64,000 nucleotides of DNA, from positions 379,146 to 443,145 of the forward strand of contig UCII01000012.1 in NCBI GenBank assembly GCA_900472485.1, in the 5' to 3' direction. This DNA is from Hyphomicrobiales bacterium. GTDB taxonomy: Bacteria; Pseudomonadota; Alphaproteobacteria; Rhizobiales; Rhizobiaceae. Positions within the stretch are counted from its first letter, which is position 1; every line of letters starts with the position of its first letter. Positions 1 to 8,902 of this stretch are shown one piece after another. Under the pieces are notes generated by a model. The model worked only from the letters and a program-made list of their open reading frames with translations, was not told the origin of the DNA and ran no database searches. The translations under genes and the position numbers were made by a program.

Positions 1-92
1 TTCGAGTGGCCTGAAAAACACCCTCCTTTGGTTGTCAAAGCCATGCGACAACCAGGTCTCGCCGCGCTGTCAAAGACATTTGCCGCCTGAAT

Positions 93-120
93 AAAAAATC
101 CCGGACTTGCGGCCCGGGAT
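93..120 (-). terminator. Rho-independent terminator of the glycine-zipper lipoprotein gene
   Basis: Read on the minus strand, a 7-bp GC-rich stem (ATCCCGG pairing with CCGGGAT, loop of 9) is followed at once by a run of T. It lies 25 bases past the stop codon of the lipoprotein gene at 145-444. Confidence 0.8.
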
Positions 121-144
121 CTTCGAAATTCGATAAAAGACCGA

Positions 145-444
145 TCAATAGCCGCCGTAGCCGCCGCCATAACCACCGCGATAGCCGCCGCGCGGGCAAT
201 CGTCGATGTAGCGACGTCCGTAACGATCGCGGTAGTAGCACTGGCCGGGCTGTTCCTGGACGCTGCCGATGACGGCGCCGGAGACGCCACCGATCGCTGC
301 GCCGACTGCCGCGCCACGGACGTTGCCGGTGACTGCGCCGCCGATGATTGCGCCGGATGCTGCGCCGATGCCTGCGCCCTGTTCGGTCGGCGTGCAGCTT
401 GCGATAGACAAGCCGACCAATGCGAGCATAAGAACTTTCTTCAT
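145..444 (-). CDS. Small glycine-zipper lipoprotein
   Basis: 99 residues. The N-terminus is a type II signal peptide with a lipobox (SIASC, Cys about residue 17), so the mature protein is probably lipid-anchored in the envelope. Residues about 23-62 alternate Gly and Ala in GxxxG-type spacing (GAGIGAASGAIIGG and similar), the glycine-zipper pattern of OsmB-like and 17-kDa-antigen-like outer-membrane lipoproteins. The tail is Gly/Tyr/Arg-rich and holds two Cys. A GGAG ribosome site precedes the ATG and a strong terminator follows, so it is a single-gene unit. The exact role is unknown; a structural or stress envelope function is inferred from the family. Confidence 0.8.
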   Translation of the reverse strand: MKKVLMLALVGLSIASCTPTEQGAGIGAASGAIIGGAVTGNVRGAAVGAAIGGVSGAVIGSVQEQPGQCYYRDRYGRRYIDDCPRGGYRGGYGGGYGGY

Positions 445-741
445 TTACTCTCTCCAACGTTAGTTAAGCCGAACCCGGCCAACGTCGTCCCAATTCTTCA
501 GCTCCACCACGATGGGCTGTCTTTACAGTCCTGCAACGATAGAAAATATCGTGCAAAATATGATTGTCTATTGGTGGATAGCAGTTTTTTTATTGCTGAG
601 AAAAGGCGGCATCCCGTCTGGAGAAGAAAACAGTTGGCCGCGAGGCAGAAAATCCATCTCCTCTCTAAAGTAGAGGTTGATTGGATTGCGAAAAAGTCAA
701 ATGATGCTCCTTGCCTCTGGAGGAGAGGCGAGGAGGAAAAT
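445..741. other. Divergent intergenic region, lipoprotein gene / cox operon
   Basis: 297 bases with no convincing gene; it must hold the promoters of both divergent units. It is AT-richer than its surroundings in the second half. An imperfect inverted repeat lies at 532-555 (CGATA, five bases, TATCG with flanking TGCA/TGCA), a possible operator. No riboswitch or small RNA was recognised. Confidence 0.4.
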
Positions 742-1230
<489 letters not shown>

Positions 1231-1311
1231 ATTCCACCGAGATCGTCTGGCTAAACGCTTGGACTGTGATCTTGGCGGATTGCCGGGCCCGGAACCCCAA
1301 TGGAGGATGTG

Positions 1312-3657
1312 ATGGGCGTTGAAGGCATTGGTGCGCGCGTGGCGCGCAAGGAAGACAAGCGATTTCTGACGGGCAAGGGGCGATACACCGACGATATGGT
1401 GGCGCCGGGCATGAAATATGCCTATTTCGTCCGTAGCCCGCATGCGCATGCGAAGATCAAGAGCATCGATGCGTCGGCGGCACTTTCCATGCCGGGCGTG
1501 ATCGGGGTGCTCGACGGCAAGCAGCTGCTTGATGATGGCATCGGCAATCTGATCTGCGGCTGGATGATTCATTCCCGCGACGGCTCGCCCATGAAGATGG
1601 GCGCCTGGCGGCCGCTGGCGGTCGATACCGTCCGCTATGTCGGCGATGCCGTCGCGATCGTCGTTGCCGATAGTCTTGGCGAGGCACGCGATGCGGCTGA
1701 AGCCGTAACGGTCGATTATGAGGAGCTGCCTGCCGTCGTCGAGGCGGTTGACGCGCTGAAAGCCGGCGCACCGCAGATCCATCCAGAAGCGGCAAACAAC
1801 CTGATTTTCGACTGGGAGCTTGGCGACGCGGCAGCGACCGACAAGGCGATCGCCGAGGCAGCCCATGTCACCGAAATCGAGATTCACAACAACAGGCTTT
1901 CGCCGAATGCCATGGAGCCGCGCGCCACGCTCGGCATCTATGATGCCGCCGAGGACCATTATACCTGCTACACCACAAGCCAGAACCCGCATGTGGCCCG
2001 GCTCGTCATGAGCGCCTTCTATAATGTCGCGCCGGAAAACAAGCTGCGCGTCATCGCGCCGGATGTCGGGGGCGGCTTCGGTTCGAAGATCTATATCTAT
2101 CCGGAAGAAATTGTCTGTCTCTGGGCATCGAAGAAGACCGGCGTGCCTGTGAAATGGACGGCTGACCGCACGGAAGCTTTCCTCACCGACGCGCATGGCC
2201 GCGACCATGTTTCCAAGGTCAAGATGGCTTTCGATGCGCAAAACCGCATGACGGCACTGAAGGTTGATACGATCGCCAATCTCGGTGCCTATATGTCGCT
2301 CTTTTCCTCAGCCGTGCCAACCTATCTCTATGCGACGCTGCTGTCGGGCCAATATGCCATTCCGGCGATCCATGCCAATGTCCGCACGGTTTATACCAAT
2401 ACCGTGCCGGTCGACGCCTATCGCGGGGCAGGGCGGCCAGAGGCGACCTATCTGCTCGAGCGCACTGTGGAAACGGCGGCGCGCGAACTCGGCGTCTCAC
2501 CGGCGGAGCTGAGAAGGATCAACTTCATCCGCTCCTTCCCGTATCAGACGCCCGTCATCATGAATTACGACGCGGGCGACTATGAGGCTTCGCTCAACGC
2601 CGCCATGCAGCAGGCGGATTGGGCCGGCTTCCCGGCCCGCAAGGCAGAGGCCACCCGTCGCGGCATGAAGCGTGGCATTGGCATGAGCTGCTACATCGAA
2701 GCGTGCGGCATCGCGCCGTCGCAGGCGGTGGGGTCGCTCGGAGCAGGCGTCGGCCTTTGGGAGTCGGCTGAAGTGCGGGTGAATGCGGTCGGGACCATCG
2801 AAGTGCTCACCGGCTCGCACAGCCATGGGCAGGGGCATGAGACCACCTTCGCGCAGCTCGTCGCCGACCGGCTCGGCGTATCGATCGACAGCGTTTCCAT
2901 CGTCCATGGCGATACCGACAAGGTGCAGATGGGTATGGGCACCTATGGTTCCCGCTCGGGCGCCGTCGGCATGTCCGCCGTCGTCAAGGCGCTCGACAAG
3001 GTCGAGGCGAAGGCAAAGAAGATCGCCGCGCATCTGATGGAGGCGGACGAAAGCGATATCGTCATCGAGAATGGTGAGGTAAAGGTGGCGGGCACCGACA
3101 AGGCGCTGCCCTGGTTCCAGGTGGCGCTCGCCTCCTATACCGCCCACAATCTGCCCGCCGGCATGGAGCCGGGCCTGAAAGAAACCGCCTTCTACGATCC
3201 GGCGAACTTCACCTTCCCCGCCGGTTGCTACATCTGCGAGGTCGAGGTCGATCCGGAAACCGGCAAGACCGAGATCGTGCAGTTCGTCGCGGCCGACGAC
3301 TTCGGCAATATCATCAATCCGATGATTGTCGAGGGACAGGTGCATGGCGGTATCGCGCAGGGAATCGGTCAGGCGCTTCTGGAAGGCGTGCATTACGATG
3401 AGAGCGGCCAGTTGCTGACGGCGAGTTTCATGGATTACACCATGCCGCGCGCCGACGACCTGCCGTCCTTCCAGCTTTCGCATCAGAACACGCCGTGTCC
3501 GAACAATCCGCTGGGGATCAAGGGATGCGGCGAGGCAGGCGCCATCGGCTCGCCGCCGGCGCTGATCAACGCCATCACCGATGCCATCGGCAACAACAGG
3601 CTGACCATGCCGGCAACCCCGCTCAAGGTTTGGGAAGCGGCGCGGGCTACGGCCTGA
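1312..3657 (+). CDS. coxL: CoxL-type molybdopterin-binding large subunit (form II)
   Basis: 781 residues from the ATG at 1312, which has GGAGG 5 bases upstream; another ATG at 1300 is in frame. This is the catalytic molybdopterin-cytosine-dinucleotide subunit of a xanthine oxidase-family hydroxylase. At residues 369-375 it reads AYRGAGR. In established classification the true CO dehydrogenase (form I) has AYxCSFR there with the catalytic Cys; AYRGAGR marks form II, whose substrate is unsettled. Operon order S-L-M is also the form II arrangement. Automatic names such as 'carbon-monoxide dehydrogenase large chain' would therefore overstate the evidence. It is co-transcribed with coxS and coxM; genes for cofactor maturation (coxD/E/G-like, xdhC) are not in this stretch. 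Confidence 0.93.
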   Translation: MGVEGIGARVARKEDKRFLTGKGRYTDDMVAPGMKYAYFVRSPHAHAKIKSIDASAALSMPGVIGVLDGKQLLDDGIGNLICGWMIHSRDGSPMKMGAWRPLAVDTVRYVGDAVAIVVADSLGEARDAAEAVTVDYEELPAVVEAVDALKAGAPQIHPEAANNLIFDWELGDAAATDKAIAEAAHVTEIEIHNNRLSPNAMEPRATLGIYDAAEDHYTCYTTSQNPHVARLVMSAFYNVAPENKLRVIAPDVGGGFGSKIYIYPEEIVCLWASKKTGVPVKWTADRTEAFLTDAHGRDHVSKVKMAFDAQNRMTALKVDTIANLGAYMSLFSSAVPTYLYATLLSGQYAIPAIHANVRTVYTNTVPVDAYRGAGRPEATYLLERTVETAARELGVSPAELRRINFIRSFPYQTPVIMNYDAGDYEASLNAAMQQADWAGFPARKAEATRRGMKRGIGMSCYIEACGIAPSQAVGSLGAGVGLWESAEVRVNAVGTIEVLTGSHSHGQGHETTFAQLVADRLGVSIDSVSIVHGDTDKVQMGMGTYGSRSGAVGMSAVVKALDKVEAKAKKIAAHLMEADESDIVIENGEVKVAGTDKALPWFQVALASYTAHNLPAGMEPGLKETAFYDPANFTFPAGCYICEVEVDPETGKTEIVQFVAADDFGNIINPMIVEGQVHGGIAQGIGQALLEGVHYDESGQLLTASFMDYTMPRADDLPSFQLSHQNTPCPNNPLGIKGCGEAGAIGSPPALINAITDAIGNNRLTMPATPLKVWEAARATA

Positions 3658-3677
3658 AACGAGAGGAGGATAGGACT

Positions 3678-4472
3678 ATGTATGCAACGAATTACCATCG
3701 CGCCTCCTCGGTCGACGAAGCCGTCAAGCTTCTGTCTGATGCCGACGAAGGCAAATATGTCTCCGGCGGCATGACGCTGATCGCCACCATGAAGCAGCGT
3801 CTGGCATCGCCGAGCGATCTCGTCGATCTCAGGCATATCCCCTCGATCAAGGGGATACGCGTCGATGGCCGCAGGGTCACGATCGGGGCGGCAACCACCC
3901 ATGCGGAGGTCGCCTCTTCGGCCGCGATCCGTGCGGTCTGTCCGGCGCTCTGCGACCTTGCCGGCATGATCGGCGACCCGCATGTCCGCCATATGGGCAC
4001 GATCGGCGGGTCCGTTGCCAACAATGATCCGGCGGCGGATTATCCATCGGCAATGCTGGCGCTGAATGCCACCATCGTTACCGACCGGCGCCAGATCGCG
4101 GCCGACGACTTCTTCCGGGGCCTGTTCGAGACCGCGCTGGAAGGGGCGGAACTCATTACCTCGATCGCCTTCGACGCGCCGGAAAGGGCTGGCTATGCCA
4201 AGTTCCCCAATCCGGCCTCGCGTTACGCGATGACGGGTGTCTTCGTCGCCAAGGGGGCAGGCGGCGTTCGTGTTGCCGTGACTGGCGCAGGCGCGGACGG
4301 CGTGTTCCGCCATTCTGATCTGGAGCAGGCGTTTGCGGCGAATTGGCTGCCGGATGCGGTTACCGGCGTGACAGTGGACCCATCGGCGCTGCTGTCCGAC
4401 CTGCACGCCACGGCCGAATATCGCGCCAATCTGATCAAGGTCATGGCCAAGCGCGCCGTGGCTGCCGCCTAG
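3678..4472 (+). CDS. coxM: CoxM-type FAD-binding subunit
   Basis: 264 residues, slightly shorter than typical CoxM (about 285). It binds FAD and delivers electrons to an acceptor, completing the three-subunit hydroxylase. Visible FAD-binding signatures are YVSGGMTL at residues 27-34 and TIGGSVANNDPAAD at 108-121. The start at 3678 is preceded by AGGAGGA 20 bases after the coxL stop, consistent with one operon. The frame is open upstream to 3495 inside coxL, but that part is not homologous. A hairpin follows at 4490-4520. Confidence 0.92.
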   Translation: MYATNYHRASSVDEAVKLLSDADEGKYVSGGMTLIATMKQRLASPSDLVDLRHIPSIKGIRVDGRRVTIGAATTHAEVASSAAIRAVCPALCDLAGMIGDPHVRHMGTIGGSVANNDPAADYPSAMLALNATIVTDRRQIAADDFFRGLFETALEGAELITSIAFDAPERAGYAKFPNPASRYAMTGVFVAKGAGGVRVAVTGAGADGVFRHSDLEQAFAANWLPDAVTGVTVDPSALLSDLHATAEYRANLIKVMAKRAVAAA

Positions 4473-4489
4473 ATTCGCCATGAACTAGC

Positions 4490-4520
4490 CCGGAGCGGCG
4501 GGGTTTACCCTCCGCTCCGG
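4490..4520 (+). terminator. Strong hairpin after the cox operon
   Basis: A perfect 9-bp stem (CCGGAGCGG pairing with CCGCTCCGG) with a second short stem (GGG/CCC around TTTA) inside the loop, starting 18 bases after the coxM stop. No T run follows, so termination is inferred from position and stem strength only. Confidence 0.5.
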
Positions 4521-4691
4521 AGAGAGTGTTTCCAGCATGGTTTCGATTGTCAATTTGATGTGATTGGCTATTCTTGTCTGGAATTGTTCAAAATTAGGGG
4601 CCATTTGCCGCAGCGGGCGCGAAAGCAATGCGGAGGGGTTGACGTGTGAACCGGCATTCTCGAAAACGGTCGCACGGTACTGGAGCATATG

Positions 4692-5903
4692 ATGGATTTC
4701 GAAGCATTTTTTAAAGGCGAGCTGGACGGTCTTCACAATGAGGGTCGTTATCGGGTCTTCGCAGATCTCGAACGCCGCCGTGGCAATTTCCCCCGCGCTG
4801 TCAGACATACGGCCAATGGCCCGCAGGAAGTGACCGTCTGGTGCTCCAACGACTATCTCGGCATGGGCCAGCATCCAAAAGTGATCGAGGCGATGAAGCA
4901 GGCGATCGATCACTGTGGCGCGGGTGCGGGAGGCACCCGGAATATTTCTGGCACCAACCACTACCATGTTCTGCTCGAGCAGGAGCTCGCTGATCTGCAC
5001 GGCAAGGAATCCGCGCTGATTTTCACCTCGGGCTACATCTCCAACTGGGCGACGCTCGGCACGCTCGGCGCGCGCATTCCCGGCCTCATCATCTTCTCGG
5101 ATGCGCTCAACCATGCGTCGATGATCGAAGGCATCCGTTATGCGAAGTGCGACAAGGTCATCTGGAAGCATAACGATCTGCACGATCTCGAGACCAAGCT
5201 GAAGGCTGCCGATCCCAAGGCGCCGAAGCTGATCGCTTTCGAATCTGTCTATTCGATGGATGGCGATATCGCCCCCATCAAGGAGATCTGCGATCTCGCC
5301 GACAAGTATGGCGCGATGACCTATCTCGACGAAGTGCATGCCGTCGGCATGTACGGCCCGCGCGGCGGCGGCATTGCCGAGCGCGAGGGATTGATGGATC
5401 GTCTGACCGTCATCGAAGGCACGCTTGGCAAGGCATTCGGCGTCATGGGCGGTTACATCGCTGCTTCCAGTGCGCTCTGCGATTTCATCCGGTCGTTTGC
5501 CTCCGGTTTCATCTTCACGACCTCGCTGCCCCCGGCTCTGGCTGCTGGTGCAGTCGCCTCGATCCAGCACCTCAAGGTCAGCCAGTTCGAGCGCATGCGC
5601 CATCAGGATCGCGTGCGCAAGCTGCGCGCCCAACTCGATGTATCAGGCATTCCGCATATGCCGAATCCGAGCCATGTCGTGCCGGTCATGGTCGGCGATG
5701 CCGCCAAGTGCAAGTGGATTTCCGATCTGCTGCTCGACGCCGGCGTCTATGTCCAGCCGATCAACTATCCGACAGTGCCGAAGAAGACCGAGCGCCTGCG
5801 CATCACGCCGACGCCGCTGCATTCCGATGGCGATATCGAACAGCTGGTCGGCGCGCTGCATGCGCTCTGGTCGCGCTGTGCGCTCGCAAGGGCCGTCGCG
5901 TAA
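4692..5903 (+). CDS. hemA: 5-aminolevulinate synthase
   Basis: 403 residues. It condenses glycine and succinyl-CoA to 5-aminolevulinate, the first step of tetrapyrrole synthesis in alphaproteobacteria (Shemin pathway). It is near full identity in pattern to rhizobial HemA, opening with MDFEAFF. The PLP-binding lysine is at about residue 247 in GTLGKAFG; the glycine-rich GAGAGGTRNISG and the ESVYSMDGD and YLDEVHAVG blocks are intact. Two adjacent ATGs occur (4689 and 4692); the second is better spaced from GGAG at 4682. It is monocistronic, with its own 200-base leader after the cox operon. The product also feeds the cobalamin pathway whose cobS/cobT genes lie 19 kb away. Confidence 0.97.
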   Translation: MDFEAFFKGELDGLHNEGRYRVFADLERRRGNFPRAVRHTANGPQEVTVWCSNDYLGMGQHPKVIEAMKQAIDHCGAGAGGTRNISGTNHYHVLLEQELADLHGKESALIFTSGYISNWATLGTLGARIPGLIIFSDALNHASMIEGIRYAKCDKVIWKHNDLHDLETKLKAADPKAPKLIAFESVYSMDGDIAPIKEICDLADKYGAMTYLDEVHAVGMYGPRGGGIAEREGLMDRLTVIEGTLGKAFGVMGGYIAASSALCDFIRSFASGFIFTTSLPPALAAGAVASIQHLKVSQFERMRHQDRVRKLRAQLDVSGIPHMPNPSHVVPVMVGDAAKCKWISDLLLDAGVYVQPINYPTVPKKTERLRITPTPLHSDGDIEQLVGALHALWSRCALARAVA

Positions 5904-6002
5904 GGGACGGCTTCCTCTCAGAGTCTGCTGCCGGGACACTGCGGGCTTCCGCCAAGAATTAAACAGCTGGCGAGCTAGGCGTGCTGTTTGGCCGCCATGA
6001 AT

Positions 6003-6020
6003 CGTAAGTTTATGCTTACG
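6003..6020. terminator. Possible bidirectional terminator between hemA and dxr
   Basis: A perfect 6-bp inverted repeat, CGTAAG and CTTACG, with a six-base spacer, placed between the convergent hemA and dxr. The stem is short and no T tract follows, so this is weak. Confidence 0.3.
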
Positions 6021-6022
6021 CT

Positions 6023-7216
6023 TTACGCAGCTTTCTCCCGCTGGGCGACGAGCACGGCGGCACGGCTGCGTGCTTCTGCGTCCGCGGCAAAGACGGCATC
6101 CATGGTGTCGGCGCTGCCGGTTGCGATCATCTCGTCCATGACGGCTTCGGCAATATCGGCCATTTCGAGAAAGCCAATGCGGCCATCCACGAAGGCGTGG
6201 AAGGCGATCTCCTCGGCCGCATTCATGATGGCGCCCTGAAGGCCGCCGCGCTCCAGCGCCGTGCGGGCAAGGCGCAGTGCCGGGAAGCGAACCTCGTCCG
6301 GCGCTTCGAAATCGAGCCGGGCGAGCTTGGCGAAATCCAGGCGGTCGACGCTAAGCTTGGTGCGGGCGGGATAGGTCAGCGCATAGCCGATGGCGGTGCG
6401 CATGTCGGGACAGCCGAGCTGCGCCAGAATGGAGCCGTCCGTATAGCCGACCATGGAATGAATGACGGATTGCGGGTGGACCACGACCTCGATCTGATCA
6501 GGGCGCACGTTGAACAGGTGCTTGGCCTCGATCATCTCCAGCGCCTTATTAAACATGGAGGCGCTGCCGATCGAGATCTTGAAGCCCATCGACCAGTTGG
6601 GATGGGCGCGCGCGATTGCCGGCGTGACATTGGCCATCTGTTCGCGCGTCCAGGTGCGGAAGGGGCCGCCCGATGCGGTCAGGATGATGCGCTCCACCGC
6701 ATGCTGCTGGTCGTCTTCCAGCGCCTGGAAAATGGCGCTGTGTTCGCTGTCGACCGGGATCAGCCGTCCCCCGCCTTCGGCAACGGCGCGCACGAAGAGA
6801 TCGCCGGCGGAGACAAGGCATTCCTTGTTGGCGAGCGCAATATCGGCGCCCCGGCGGGCGGCGGCCAGCGTCGGCGCGAGACCGGCGGTGCCGACGATCG
6901 CCGCCATCGCCCAGTCGGACGGCATGGAGGCGGCTTCGATCAAGGCATTCTTGCCGGCGCCGACGGCAATGCCGGTGCCTGCAAGCGCATCCTTCAGATC
7001 CTGATAGCGCTCCTCATTGGCCGTCACCGCAAAAGCGGCGCCGCAGACCTTGGCCTGCTCGGCCAGCAGCTCGATATTGTCATGCCCGGTGATGGCGGCG
7101 ATATCGAAGGCCTCACGTCCGCCCAGCTGGGCGATGACGTCGAGCGTATTCTGGCCGATGGAGCCGGTCGAACCCAATATCGTCAGGCGACGACGCGCCG
7201 TGCTGCCGGTGTTCAT
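6023..7216 (-). CDS. dxr: 1-deoxy-D-xylulose 5-phosphate reductoisomerase
   Basis: 397 residues, the normal family size. It converts DXP to 2-C-methyl-D-erythritol 4-phosphate with NADPH in the non-mevalonate isoprenoid pathway. The NADPH-binding GSTGSIG lies at residues 15-21; LANKECLVSAG and VDSEHSAIFQ carry the conserved lysine and the acidic metal and substrate contacts; IHSMVGYTDGS is in the C-terminal half. The ATG at 7216 directly precedes the nucleotide-binding strand, as expected. It is a stand-alone gene here, convergent with hemA. A 494-codon open frame lies on the opposite strand; it is an antisense shadow. Confidence 0.97.
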   Translation of the reverse strand: MNTGSTARRRLTILGSTGSIGQNTLDVIAQLGGREAFDIAAITGHDNIELLAEQAKVCGAAFAVTANEERYQDLKDALAGTGIAVGAGKNALIEAASMPSDWAMAAIVGTAGLAPTLAAARRGADIALANKECLVSAGDLFVRAVAEGGGRLIPVDSEHSAIFQALEDDQQHAVERIILTASGGPFRTWTREQMANVTPAIARAHPNWSMGFKISIGSASMFNKALEMIEAKHLFNVRPDQIEVVVHPQSVIHSMVGYTDGSILAQLGCPDMRTAIGYALTYPARTKLSVDRLDFAKLARLDFEAPDEVRFPALRLARTALERGGLQGAIMNAAEEIAFHAFVDGRIGFLEMADIAEAVMDEMIATGSADTMDAVFAADAEARSRAAVLVAQREKAA

Positions 7217-7414
7217 TCAGGTATCCGCATTTGCTGCTGTTCCCCATGGCTCTACAGGGGATTGCCCGAAGCGGCAAGTCCGGAGCCATGCAACTGCTCC
7301 TCCGCCGGTACACGCGAAAAGCGACCGTGTGAATTAGTCATATTTTTTTCAATCTCGATTGAACCAAATGCAAAGTGCTGCGTTTTCCGACCACTCGAAT
7401 GCGGAGGGTCACGA

Positions 7415-7681
7415 ATGGTTTTCAAGGCGGCAACGTTTCACGGCATGGAGCTCTATCTGGAAAACGAGCAGGCCAGGCGCTCGGCGCTGGAATCCGCCGT
7501 TGCCAATGCGCTCGCCGTTGCCGGCGGAATCGATGCTTCCGATGTCACCGTGATTGCCGCAGGCCAGGAAATCCGCCTGCACGGTTCGGTCGCGACCTAT
7601 CAGGAGGTGAAGCGGGCGACCGCGGTTGCGGAATCCATTCCTGGCGTGCGACTGGTGAGGAACAGGATCGCGGTGGGGTGA
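7415..7681 (+). CDS. Small BON-domain protein
   Basis: 88 residues. From about residue 25 it matches a BON domain: a helix, then ASDVTVIAAGQEIRLHGSVA and a turn-helix ending in VPGV-like IPGVRLVRNRI. BON domains usually occur in periplasmic or surface proteins and bind phospholipid or other interfaces, but no signal peptide is visible, so a cytoplasmic location is possible. The start is fixed by GGAGG at 7403-7407, 7 bases before the ATG. The same frame runs far upstream antisense to dxr, which can mislead gene callers. Confidence 0.72.
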   Translation: MVFKAATFHGMELYLENEQARRSALESAVANALAVAGGIDASDVTVIAAGQEIRLHGSVATYQEVKRATAVAESIPGVRLVRNRIAVG

Positions 7682-7757
7682 TGTTCGTGTTTTAAACTCA
7701 CGTTCATACGACACCCGATAGGCCTCACGATAGGACGATCACATATGAGCGAAAGCT

Positions 7758-7779
7758 CCTTCTCCCCTAGGGGAGAAGG
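7758..7779. repeat. Short palindromic repeat of the GGGGAGAAGG family
   Basis: A perfect 22-bp palindrome (CCTTCTCCCC, TA, GGGGAGAAGG is its plan) between the BON and Ivy genes. The same arms recur at about 13.9, 14.0, 36.6, 51.2, 59.2 and 64.0 kb. Here it is followed by GCGGATGCGGG, a degenerate version of the tail seen in the other copies. Confidence 0.85.
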
Positions 7780-7854
7780 CGGATGCGGGAACGGCTTCAC
7801 TTCATATAAACTTGCCCTGGGCTCACGGGGCACTCCGTGCTCGGGGTGAAGCGA

Positions 7855-8313
7855 ATGAAAAAGATCATGGTAGCCGCCGCAATGTTGGGCATCCTCGCCG
7901 CCACAAGCGCCTCTGCGCAAGATCATCCCACAACATTCCGCGAATTCGCCTCCAATCCCGCTGCGAGCGCCGCCTTCAAGGCGATGGCGCAGGGGCATCG
8001 GCTGCCGGATTGGATCTACGGAAAGACCGTCGAATCCCCCCGGCATGAGATCATGTTCGGCGGAGACAAGGTCTATGTCATGAGCGCCTGCAAGCAACAT
8101 GATTGCGGCTCGGAGCAGATCGCCGTGATGTACGATCCCGGCAAGAAGATCATGTATGGCGTGCTGCTAGTCGCCGATCCTGAGACCAGGGCGGAAAGGC
8201 TGACATGGATGAACCTCGGCGGCGGCAATGAAACGATCGATGGCAGGACGATTTTATATGCGGCGCTGACGGGCAGCTTGGGGAATCATCCGGATGCGTT
8301 TGATTATAAGTGA
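7855..8313 (+). CDS. Ivy-type lysozyme inhibitor, secreted
   Basis: 152 residues from the ATG at 7855. Residues 1-21 form a Sec signal peptide (cleavage after ASA, before QD), so the protein should be periplasmic. The mature part has the hallmark loop CKQHDC at residues 79-84, compared with CKPHDC in E. coli Ivy; there the loop enters the lysozyme active site with His as the key residue and the two Cys form a disulphide. The C-terminal AALTGSLGNHPDAFDYK is also strongly Ivy-like. The family inhibits C-type lysozymes and may protect against host lysozyme or restrain the cell's own lytic enzymes. An in-frame GTG at 7837 exists but would extend the signal peptide unnaturally. Single-gene unit. 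Confidence 0.88.
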   Translation: MKKIMVAAAMLGILAATSASAQDHPTTFREFASNPAASAAFKAMAQGHRLPDWIYGKTVESPRHEIMFGGDKVYVMSACKQHDCGSEQIAVMYDPGKKIMYGVLLVADPETRAERLTWMNLGGGNETIDGRTILYAALTGSLGNHPDAFDYK

Positions 8314-8389
8314 GTTGGCAGCCAAAAGGTGAGCTTCGATATGCTTTCGGGCCAAGTTTTGGTGTGGTCGACAATAAGTCGAGGTGCAT

Positions 8390-8902
8390 TCAGGTTGCAT
8401 TCTGAAGTAGGTAGGTGGTTTGTTTTTGAGCCGCAAGAATTGCAGCTCTTAAGGTCGTTATACAAAGCACGACTTGGTCAAGCGGCTCTAAATCTGAGAT
8501 TTTTGCGGATTTCCCGTTCTTCTTCTGGCGATATAGTGCTGCAAAGGTATCATTAATTATGCTTCGATCAGTTGAGTGGAAACTAGCGTAAAAGTTCTTC
8601 GCCTCGACTTCGGTTAGCTTGGCATCGATAGTGTGAGCAAATTTATTGCGGATCCTTGCTAAGGTCTTCAGCGGCGTTGCCAACCTCGGATCAATCCCGA
8701 GCGCTATCAATAAGTTCACCTTCTGGTCGTACGTCAACTTCATGTCATACAGGGCGGTTGCGTCGAGAAAAGTCAAACGGAAGACTTCCTCCATCTCGCT
8801 TTCAACCACTATGGCCCCTTTGATTACCGCCTGGAATGGATCTAGAGCGGCCATCATCTCAAAAAAATCCGGGTCACTAAGTCGCTTTAATTGCTTTGCC
8901 AT
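8390..8902 (-). CDS. MltR-like / HEPN-fold hypothetical protein
   Basis: 170 residues, not confidently recognised. The layout resembles MltR/DUF4145-like all-helical proteins: a helix with GAIVVESEMEEVF, then LTYDQKVNLLIALGI, then ARIRNKFAHT. R85-N-K-F-A-H90 fits the Rx4-6H motif that defines catalytic HEPN RNases, although MltR-like regulators share it without known nuclease activity. It is overlapped for 26 bases by the upstream gene on the same strand, so the two are almost certainly co-translated. Base composition and codon use are more AT-rich than neighbouring core genes, and tRNA-Arg lies close by, which suggests acquisition by transfer. A role in defence or toxin-antitoxin is inference only. 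Confidence 0.72.
   Translation of the reverse strand: MAKQLKRLSDPDFFEMMAALDPFQAVIKGAIVVESEMEEVFRLTFLDATALYDMKLTYDQKVNLLIALGIDPRLATPLKTLARIRNKFAHTIDAKLTEVEAKNFYASFHSTDRSIINDTFAALYRQKKNGKSAKISDLEPLDQVVLCITTLRAAILAAQKQTTYLLQNAT

Noticed and set aside
4540..4580. FixK/FNR box upstream of hemA
   Set aside because: Sequences such as ATTGTCAATTTGAT look suggestive, but no TTGAT-N4-ATCAA arrangement is present.
6197..7414. A 494-codon plus-strand frame running from 6197 to 7681
   Set aside because: Its first 406 codons are antisense to dxr; only the last 88 codons (7415-7681), behind a proper ribosome site, form the BON protein.
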